A DNA stretch of 18,637 bases from Candidatus Saccharimonadota bacterium (lineage in GTDB: Bacteria; Patescibacteriota; Saccharimonadia; Saccharimonadales; JAGQNJ01), in NCBI GenBank assembly GCA_020428115.1, contig JAGQNJ010000009.1, positions 1 through 18,637 on the forward strand, written 5' to 3'. The notes beneath the pieces are model-generated. The model was given only the letters and a program-made list of their open reading frames with translations. It was not told where the DNA came from and made no database searches. Positions 13,556 to 18,637 of the stretch are shown here, piece by piece. The stretch's first letter is position 1; each line of letters starts with the position of its first letter. The translations under genes were made by a program, and so were the position numbers.

Positions 13556-13981
13556 ATGAAAACGCAGCTTGTTGCCAAAGCGATCATTCTGGATGATAAA
13601 GGCAAGATGCTTATGGTGCGGCGCAGTAAAACTGCTCCCAGAAGACCCCTCTGGTGGGATCTGCCAGGTGGCATGGTAGAGGAAGGTGAGGATATTGCGG
13701 CAGCAACAGCGCGCGAGATTGCGGAAGAAGCGGGCATACAGATTGATCCAAAGCACCTCGATCTCGTCTATAGTCACACAGAAATTATGCACAATCTCAA
13801 TGTTATCTGGCTGTTTTATATTGGCCGAGCAGCCTCGACAGATGTGAGACTAAGCTACGAACATGATAAGTTCCAATGGAGCACCTTTACAGATGCGATA
13901 GCAGAATTTGAGTATCCTTTGCACCGCGATGCACTTCGTTACGTTCACGAGCATAAGCTTATTCAAGATTTACCTCTCTAA
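13556..13981 (+). CDS. Nudix hydrolase
   Basis: A 141-residue soluble protein with a complete Nudix box at about 41-63: GMVEEGE, seven residues, then REIAEEAGI. The sequence WWDLPGG just before it is typical. The substrate is unknown; the RRSKTAPRRPLWWDLPGG lead-in is common in broad nucleotide-cleaning Nudix enzymes. It starts three bases after the ppa stop and has no obvious ribosome site of its own, so it is probably read by coupling in a two-gene operon. It differs from the Nudix protein at 9249-9683 outside the box. Confidence 0.92.
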   Translation: MKTQLVAKAIILDDKGKMLMVRRSKTAPRRPLWWDLPGGMVEEGEDIAAATAREIAEEAGIQIDPKHLDLVYSHTEIMHNLNVIWLFYIGRAASTDVRLSYEHDKFQWSTFTDAIAEFEYPLHRDALRYVHEHKLIQDLPL

Positions 13982-13982
13982 C

Positions 13983-14013
13983 TTGTCATAAACATAAGCA
14001 TTTATGCTACAAT
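13983..14013 (+). promoter_or_regulatory. Promoter of the gap-pentose phosphate operon
   Basis: TTGTCA (13983-13988), a 19-base spacer and TGCTACAAT, an extended -10 (14005-14013). The spacer begins TAAACATAAGCA, nearly identical to the glutaredoxin promoter, and contains the inverted repeat AGCAT-TT-ATGCT (13997-14008) next to the -10, a possible operator. Predicted start near 14020 gives a leader of about 147 bases. Confidence 0.65.
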
Positions 14014-14041
14014 ACCTCTAAGTAAGCAGGGCACAGAAGAA

Positions 14042-14098
14042 ATGAATCCTGTAGTGAGCCTCCAAGATGCTACGCAACAGGGTGACAATATTAACTAA
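14042..14098 (+). other. Possible 18-codon leader frame in the gap mRNA
   Basis: ATG to TAA encodes MNPVVSLQDATQQGDNIN. The ribosome site is weak (AGAAGAA). It precedes the better supported 16-codon frame at 14120. It may be chance. Confidence 0.2.
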
Positions 14099-14119
14099 TC
14101 GGTTACATGAGGGGGAGTT

Positions 14120-14170
14120 ATGAAAAGAATACAGACTAACGAAAGTTCTTGGAGATCTACTACGGGATGA
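14120..14170 (+). CDS. Possible 16-residue leader peptide coupled to gap
   Basis: ATG to TGA encodes MKRIQTNESSWRSTTG. GAGGGGGAG directly upstream, at proper spacing, is one of the strongest ribosome sites in the window and serves this frame rather than gap. Its TGA overlaps the gap ATG as ATGA (14167-14170), the usual sign of translational coupling. Ribosomes finishing the leader would restart on gap. There is no run of one amino acid that would suggest classical attenuation. The peptide itself may have no function beyond being translated. Confidence 0.45.
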   Translation: MKRIQTNESSWRSTTG

Positions 14171-15183
14171 AAACACGGGTGGCAATAAATGGATTTGGGC
14201 GTATCGGGCGTAATGCTTTTAAGATTGCTTTTGCGCGCAGCGATATTGAGGTGGTTGCAATAAATGACCTAACGGACACAAAAACCCTCGCACATTTGCT
14301 GAAATACGATACTAACTATGGAACGTACGACAAAAAGGTAGGCTTTGATGACAAGCATATCGAAGTCGATGGTCACAAAATTATAGTAACAGCCGAGAAA
14401 GACCCAGCAGCGCTCCCATGGAAAGAGCACAAGATAGATGTTGTAATAGAGTCAACAGGCTTATTTGTTGACCCCGCGAAGGCCAAGGCTCACATTGATG
14501 CTGGTGCCAAAAAGGTTGTCATCTCCGCCCCCGCCAAGGGTGAGGGTGCCAATACGATAGTACTGGGTGTTAACGACGACGAAATAGAAAAGTCGGGAGA
14601 CATCATTAGTAACGCCAGCTGTACCACTAACTGTATTACGCCTGTGGCTGGTGTTATAGAGGGCGCGTTTGGTATAGAGAAAGCCATGATGACTACCGTA
14701 CACAGCTACACGGCAAGCCAGCGTTTACAAGACGCTCCAGCTAAAGATTTGCGGGAAGCTCGTAATGCTGCGGAGAATATCGTGCCGACAACAACGGGAG
14801 CCTCGATTGCAGCAGCCAAGGCCCTGCCAGCTCTCGAGGGAATATTCGGGGGCATGTCTATTCGCGTACCAACCCCGGTGGTGTCTCTTAGCGACTTTGT
14901 AATAATTACCAAAAAGAACGTAACAGCCGAAGAGGTAAACAGTGCCTTTAAGCAGGCAGCAAAGGAGCCATATTATCAGGGCATCCTAGATGTCACAGAG
15001 GAAGAGCTCGTTAGCAGCGACTTTATTGGCAATAGCCACTCAGCAATAGTTGATCTCAAGCTTACCGCTGTTGTTGGTGGGAACATGCTCAAGGTCGTGG
15101 CTTGGTATGACAATGAATGGGGTTATAGTAATCGCCTTGTCGAAGTTGTAGCAGACACCGGCAAGCTGTTACAGAAAGATTAG
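14167..15183 (+). CDS. gap: Glyceraldehyde-3-phosphate dehydrogenase, NAD-dependent type
   Basis: A 338-residue glycolytic enzyme that oxidises glyceraldehyde-3-phosphate to 1,3-bisphosphoglycerate. The NAD-binding fold begins at once (INGFGRIGR), with D34 in AINDLTD favouring NAD over NADP. The catalytic cysteine C152 lies in SNASCTTNC and the partner histidine is H179 in VHSYT; PTTTGA, RVPTPVVSLSD and the terminal WYDNEWGYSNR are all present. The ATG at 14167 matches the family start; an in-frame TTG 18 bases upstream would add residues not normally seen. Its own GGAG is 12 bases away, while a strong site serves the overlapping leader frame. It is the first enzyme of an operon that continues into pentose phosphate genes. 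Confidence 0.97.
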   Translation: MKTRVAINGFGRIGRNAFKIAFARSDIEVVAINDLTDTKTLAHLLKYDTNYGTYDKKVGFDDKHIEVDGHKIIVTAEKDPAALPWKEHKIDVVIESTGLFVDPAKAKAHIDAGAKKVVISAPAKGEGANTIVLGVNDDEIEKSGDIISNASCTTNCITPVAGVIEGAFGIEKAMMTTVHSYTASQRLQDAPAKDLREARNAAENIVPTTTGASIAAAKALPALEGIFGGMSIRVPTPVVSLSDFVIITKKNVTAEEVNSAFKQAAKEPYYQGILDVTEEELVSSDFIGNSHSAIVDLKLTAVVGGNMLKVVAWYDNEWGYSNRLVEVVADTGKLLQKD

Positions 15184-15184
15184 C

Positions 15185-15688
15185 ATGTCAAAGTCAAAAA
15201 AACATAGGCAGTTAGTTATATCCGAAAAGATAAACACATTTTTAATGCTACTTTCGGCGGTGATCATAATAATGGTATTCAGCCTACCAGTATTGTTCGA
15301 CTATTCTGCACTAGTAATCTTAGCAATAGCTACTTTTGTTACAGTGTTATTTATAGTTAAGAAAACAAATACCTTGCCAAGTATTAATGAGTACAACAAA
15401 CGAGGCTACGGATTTATGTACTTTTTAAAAATTTGGCCGTATATTTTTTTAGGCACATCAGTGGTTTATGTGGCTTTGGCGAATGATTTTAGTTGTATAG
15501 TAGACCAAGTAAATAGGAACAATAAATGTATTGGACCAGCTCATGTGAGTAGTAGTTTAGAGTTCGATGCGCTTAAGGTGCTGCTTTGGCTTTTGGTGAT
15601 TTCAATCATACTGGCGACAGGTCTTACCTATCTTGTGCGCTACTCAGTAAAACGTGATAAAAAACGTGGACTTACTAAAAAGAGATGA
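15185..15688 (+). CDS. Four-pass membrane protein of unknown function
   Basis: A 167-residue protein with membrane segments at about 17-36, 41-59, 79-98 and 130-150, and Lys/Arg-rich ends that should both be cytoplasmic. The loop between segments 3 and 4 should be outside and carries two cysteines ten residues apart (near 104 and 114), a possible disulfide. It is clearly more AT-rich than the enzymes around it. The ATG is one base after the gap stop, and its TGA overlaps the rpiB start as ATGA, so it is embedded in the metabolic operon. No family is recognised; a transporter or membrane-tethering role is only a thought from position. Confidence 0.78.
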   Translation: MSKSKKHRQLVISEKINTFLMLLSAVIIIMVFSLPVLFDYSALVILAIATFVTVLFIVKKTNTLPSINEYNKRGYGFMYFLKIWPYIFLGTSVVYVALANDFSCIVDQVNRNNKCIGPAHVSSSLEFDALKVLLWLLVISIILATGLTYLVRYSVKRDKKRGLTKKR

Positions 15689-16140
15689 AAGTATTCATTG
15701 GTTCGGATCACAACGGCTATGATCTGAAGGAAAAGATCGAAAATTACCTACGAGATCGAGGTTATAAAGTTGTAGATAAAGGCAACGAGCACATGGATCC
15801 TGCGGATGATTTTCCTCAGTACGGGGCGCAGGTGGCTAGTGAAGTTCTCGCGAATGAAAATTCGATCGGTATTTTGATCTGCGGTAGCGGACAGGGTGTT
15901 TGTATTGCGGCCAATCGATTTAATGGTATCCGCGCAGCCTTGGCTTGGGATGCAGCGGAGGCACGTGCTGCCCGTAACGATGATGACGCGAACATACTCT
16001 GCTTGCCCGCTCGTGAACTTGGTGATTTTTCGCAAGCGCAGTCAATAATTGATACTTTTTTGGATACTCCATTTGCTGGGGCAGAACGATACAAACGACG
16101 CATTAAGCAGCTGGATACACTTCAGCAGCAGTCATCGTAG
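15685..16140 (+). CDS. rpiB: Ribose-5-phosphate isomerase B
   Basis: A 151-residue enzyme interconverting ribose-5-phosphate and ribulose-5-phosphate, of the RpiB/LacAB family. SDHNGYDLK at the N-terminus, DDFPQYG, then ILICGSGQGVCIAANRFNGIRAAL are family landmarks, and C66 is the catalytic cysteine in the same position as in the E. coli enzyme. The usual HNDAN is DDDAN here, so the histidine at position 99 is Asp. That residue is linked to sugar-ring opening in E. coli RpiB. The start overlaps the preceding stop (ATGA). The epimerase gene follows 14 bases after the stop. Confidence 0.93.
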   Translation: MKVFIGSDHNGYDLKEKIENYLRDRGYKVVDKGNEHMDPADDFPQYGAQVASEVLANENSIGILICGSGQGVCIAANRFNGIRAALAWDAAEARAARNDDDANILCLPARELGDFSQAQSIIDTFLDTPFAGAERYKRRIKQLDTLQQQSS

Positions 16141-16154
16141 TGTAGAATGTGAGC

Positions 16155-16784
16155 ATGGCAGTAATTTGTCCAGCAGTCCTAGCAACCAACCCGAAGAGCT
16201 ACAATAAACAGCTCGTCGAGGTGGAAACGTTTGCGGATCGCTTGCACCTGGATGTAATGGATGGACAGTTTGCTCCAACCCGTTCGCCAGAGCTTGGTGA
16301 TGTAGCGTTGCCAACAGATAAGGTTATTGATTTTCACGTTATGTATGAGGACCCGCTAGAGATCCTCGACGAGCTTATTGCATGCAAGCCTCATCTTGTG
16401 ATTGTGCATGCTGAGGCGCAAGGTAGTTTTGCCAAAATCGCGCAAAAGCTTCATGATCATGGCATCAAAGCTGGCGTGGCACTACTTGCTAAAACCCCCA
16501 TTGATACCATACAGCCAGCACTAGAACTCATTGATCACGTACTAATATTCAGTGGCGATTTGGGCACATTTGGTGGTACAGCTGATCTGACACTTGCGGA
16601 CAAAGCCGAATGGTGTAAGGAAATGAAACCAGACATTGAGGTTGGCTGGGACGGCGGAGTTGATGATACAAATGCACGCGAGCTTGTTGAAGCGGGAGTG
16701 GACGTGCTCAATGTTGGTGGCTTTATCCAAAAGGCCAAAAATCCTAAAGAGAGTTACCAGAGGCTGCAAAATTTGATACACTAA
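16155..16784 (+). CDS. rpe: Ribulose-phosphate 3-epimerase family protein
   Basis: A 209-residue TIM-barrel protein, slightly shorter than most Rpe. It should interconvert ribulose-5-phosphate and xylulose-5-phosphate. Metal and catalytic residues fit: H31 and D33 in LHLDVMDG, H61 in DFHVM, and D166 in GWDGGV. The loop that usually reads MTVNPGFGGQ is FSGDLGTFGGTA, so the phosphate-side loop is divergent; GVDVLNVGGFI replaces the usual GADVLVAGSAIF. The ATG at 16155 is chosen because the family starts MxxxICPA here; a GTG two codons upstream is less likely. No Shine-Dalgarno is visible, and TAGAAT seven bases before the ATG could be a -10 for a leaderless mRNA. Position between rpiB and transketolase supports the role. 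Confidence 0.85.
   Translation: MAVICPAVLATNPKSYNKQLVEVETFADRLHLDVMDGQFAPTRSPELGDVALPTDKVIDFHVMYEDPLEILDELIACKPHLVIVHAEAQGSFAKIAQKLHDHGIKAGVALLAKTPIDTIQPALELIDHVLIFSGDLGTFGGTADLTLADKAEWCKEMKPDIEVGWDGGVDDTNARELVEAGVDVLNVGGFIQKAKNPKESYQRLQNLIH
16774..16782 (+). promoter_or_regulatory. Possible internal extended -10 before the transketolase genes
   Basis: TGATACACT within the end of rpe, with a predicted start near 16789, about 7 bases before the ATG at 16796, which has no Shine-Dalgarno. It could be a secondary near-leaderless promoter inside the operon, or chance. Confidence 0.3.
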
Positions 16785-16795
16785 CCATAAGCGTT

Positions 16796-17656
16796 ATGGG
16801 CAAAAAAGTGTATACAATTGAGGAGCTTGGGGCTGTTGCCAATACAATTCGGCAAGACATTATAACCATGCTTGAACATGCGGGTAGTGGTCATTCGGCG
16901 GGACCACTTGGGCTTGCAGATATATTTGCAGCATTGTATTTTGATATCCTCAAACATAATCCAGAAGATCCTGACTGGGATGAACGGGATATATTAGTGC
17001 TTAGTAATGGTCATTGTGTTCCCGTTCGGTACGCCGCTATGGCCGAGGCTGGCTATTTTGCCAAGAAGGAGCTACTGACACTTCGCAAGTTTGGTTCGCG
17101 TTTGCAAGGACATCCTGAGCGACTTCGACTACCTGGACTTGAGACCACCAGCGGTCCGCTTGGTTGCGGCCTAAGCCAGGCCGTAGGAATGGCGCTTGCC
17201 CTTGGTATTAACCGCGAACAACATCGCTTTGTATATGTAGTAATGAGTGACGGCGAACAAAATGAGGGCAACATTTGGGAGGCAGCCATGCTGGCGGCCA
17301 AATATCGACTTAGCAATGTCATCGCTATAACTGATCGCAATAATATTCAGATTGATGGGCAGACAGAAGACGTTATGCCACTAGAAGACCTCAAAGATAA
17401 ATGGGAAGCATTCGGCTGGTATGTTGTTGAGATTGATGGCAATAATATCGAGGCAGTCATAGATGCGTGTGCAATGGCACGAGCGCAAACAGAGAAACCA
17501 ACCATGATTATCGCACACACGATACCAGGTATGGGCGTGGATTTTATGGAGTACGACTACCATTGGCACGGTAAGGCACCAGATAAAGAACAGGCCAAGA
17601 AGGCGTTGCATGAGCTTCGTACGCTACGGGGCAAGATCAGGGGTGAACACGAATGA
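16796..17656 (+). CDS. Transketolase, N-terminal (thiamine diphosphate-binding) subunit
   Basis: A 286-residue subunit equal to the first half of a classical transketolase. SGHSAGPLG, LSNGHCVPVRYAAMA, LQGHPER, TTSGPLGCGLSQAVGMALA and the diphosphate/Mg motif SDGEQNEG with DRNN about 30 residues on (S151-D152-G153; GDG in many relatives) are all present. It ends with HTIPGMGVDFMEYDYHWHGKAP, as in other N-terminal halves. It works with the next gene product to move two-carbon units between sugar phosphates. The ATG lacks a Shine-Dalgarno. Its stop overlaps the next start (ATGA), which should keep the two subunits in equal amounts. Confidence 0.95.
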   Translation: MGKKVYTIEELGAVANTIRQDIITMLEHAGSGHSAGPLGLADIFAALYFDILKHNPEDPDWDERDILVLSNGHCVPVRYAAMAEAGYFAKKELLTLRKFGSRLQGHPERLRLPGLETTSGPLGCGLSQAVGMALALGINREQHRFVYVVMSDGEQNEGNIWEAAMLAAKYRLSNVIAITDRNNIQIDGQTEDVMPLEDLKDKWEAFGWYVVEIDGNNIEAVIDACAMARAQTEKPTMIIAHTIPGMGVDFMEYDYHWHGKAPDKEQAKKALHELRTLRGKIRGEHE

Positions 17657-18630
17657 AAGACATGCATCTCGTCCATGATATTACCAGCAAGGACTTGTTG
17701 CAGGAAGCAACACGTACGGGGTTTGGCAGAGGGCTTCTCAAGGCGGGGCAAGTTGACGAGCGCGTTGTTGCATTGTGCGCAGACCTGACCGATTCGACCA
17801 AGATGGACGCGTTCGCCAAAGCGTTTCCGGAGCGATTTATTGAGATCGGTGTAGCTGAACAGAATCTAGTGACGGTTGGTTCTGGTATGGCGGCAATGGG
17901 CAAAATTCCGTTCGTGAGCAGCTACGCAGCCTTTAGCCCGGGTCGTAACTGGGAGCAAATACGCACAACCATATGCCTCAATGACCAGCCAGTGAAGGTT
18001 GTTGGCTCGCACGCTGGTGTTTCGGTAGGGCCAGATGGAGCTACTCACCAGATGCTTGAAGATATTGGCTTGATGCGTATTTTGCCGAACATGATTGTCG
18101 TAAACCCGGGCGATAGTATCGAGGCAGAAAAGGCTACACTTGCCCTGGCAAAAATTAATAGCCCAGCATATTTGCGTCTCGCTCGTGCAGACACAGCGGT
18201 CTTCACGACGCAGGATACACCATTTGAAATTGGCAAAGCACAGGTGTTTGCCGAAGGTCAGGATATAACGATTATTTCAACAGGGCCGATGACGTACCAG
18301 GCGTTAGTAGCGGCAGAGAAACTCTACAAAGACGGCATTGATGCGGAAGTAATCCATTGCCCCACGATAAAGCCTCTAGACGCGGTCACCATATTGCGAA
18401 GTGCCAAGAAGACAGGCAAGGTTATTACTATTGAAGAAGGTCAGATTGCCGGAGGTCTTGGTTCGGCGGTAGCAGAGTTTTTGAGTGAGCACCAGCCAAC
18501 TCCGGTGTATCGGATTGGTATGAAGGATCGGTTTGGTGAATCTGGAGAGCCTGACGAATTGCATGAACACTTTGGGTTAACCGCTCGGAATATCATCGTG
18601 ATGGCTCACAAAATAACATGGGGCGCATAA
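17653..18630 (+). CDS. Transketolase, C-terminal (pyrimidine-binding) subunit
   Basis: A 325-residue subunit equal to the second half of transketolase. IGVAEQN carries the conserved Glu (E69) that activates the thiamine ring; SSYAAFSPGRNWEQIR, SHAGVSVGPDGATHQ and LRLARADTAVF are typical of the pyrimidine domain, and the C-terminal domain includes TIEEGQIAGGLGSAVAEF and DRFGESGEPDELHEHFGLT. It should form a heterotetramer with the 16796 product. The start overlaps the previous stop by four bases. The related DXP synthase is excluded, because that enzyme is one long chain. The window ends seven bases after the stop; an ATG at 18634 may begin another gene in the same operon. Confidence 0.95.
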   Translation: MKDMHLVHDITSKDLLQEATRTGFGRGLLKAGQVDERVVALCADLTDSTKMDAFAKAFPERFIEIGVAEQNLVTVGSGMAAMGKIPFVSSYAAFSPGRNWEQIRTTICLNDQPVKVVGSHAGVSVGPDGATHQMLEDIGLMRILPNMIVVNPGDSIEAEKATLALAKINSPAYLRLARADTAVFTTQDTPFEIGKAQVFAEGQDITIISTGPMTYQALVAAEKLYKDGIDAEVIHCPTIKPLDAVTILRSAKKTGKVITIEEGQIAGGLGSAVAEFLSEHQPTPVYRIGMKDRFGESGEPDELHEHFGLTARNIIVMAHKITWGA

Positions 18631-18637
18631 ACAATGG

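Noticed and set aside
1..18637. CRISPR array, tRNA or rRNA gene, insertion sequence, prophage or toxin-antitoxin pair
   Set aside because: No repeated spacer pattern, no tRNA T-loop context in the gaps, no transposase or integrase motif, and no recognisable toxin or antitoxin were seen.
1..18637. Recoded UGA (glycine) as in Gracilibacteria or Absconditabacteria
   Set aside because: UGA ends several genes at natural family ends (6439, 15688, 17656), so the standard meaning holds.

Overview
The window reads as chromosomal DNA of a small-genome, host-associated or free-living ultrasmall bacterium of the Candidate Phyla Radiation (Patescibacteria), most likely Saccharibacteria (TM7). Reasons: a transketolase split into two adjacent subunits, a compact gap-rpiB-rpe-tkt block, many short proteins that are only a membrane anchor plus an outer domain, a PsbP-like anchored domain family, very short intergenic gaps, and moderate GC by eye. 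UGA is used as a normal stop, which argues against Gracilibacteria and Absconditabacteria. The phylum call is an inference; no rRNA gene is present to settle it.

Layout. (a) 1-2328: pheT, the phenylalanyl-tRNA synthetase beta subunit, cut at its 5' end. (b) 2.4-8.3 kb: an envelope-rich block. It holds a single-pass protein with two CxxxxC loops, an unrecognised soluble protein, two anchored PsbP-like proteins on the minus strand, a Pro/Gln-rich single-pass protein, and a translationally coupled pair of multi-pass membrane proteins (GAP/Sap type and TMEM175 type). (c) 7.9-9.7 kb: a very tight divergent pair, a stand-alone small Pro/Ala/Gly-rich protein gene with its own promoter and terminator, and a Nudix hydrolase. 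(d) 9.7-13.0 kb: redox and folding genes, namely an anchored FKBP-type isomerase, a glutaredoxin, a thioredoxin reductase with an unusual pyridine-nucleotide site, an unrecognised acidic protein, and a ferredoxin-reductase-like flavoprotein on the minus strand. (e) 13.0-14.0 kb: inorganic pyrophosphatase followed by a second Nudix hydrolase. (f) 14.0-18.6 kb: one probable operon with glyceraldehyde-3-phosphate dehydrogenase, a four-pass membrane protein, ribose-5-phosphate isomerase B, ribulose-phosphate 3-epimerase and both transketolase halves. This is lower glycolysis joined to the non-oxidative pentose phosphate pathway, the route that turns sugar phosphates into ribose-5-phosphate for nucleotides.

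Expression signals. Several sigma70-like promoters are readable. Two of the best (before the glutaredoxin and before gap) share an 11-base spacer word, AAACATAAGCA, at the same distance from the -35 box. Several genes have a -10 box so close to the start codon that the mRNA should be leaderless or nearly so, while others have clear Shine-Dalgarno sites. The gap gene is preceded by a 16-codon reading frame that carries the strong ribosome site and overlaps the gap start by ATGA. No tRNA, rRNA, CRISPR array, insertion sequence, prophage or long repeat was found, and no stretch of more than about 190 bases lacks a gene. I see no defence or mobile system here; the more notable signals are regulatory architecture and a few active-site departures.
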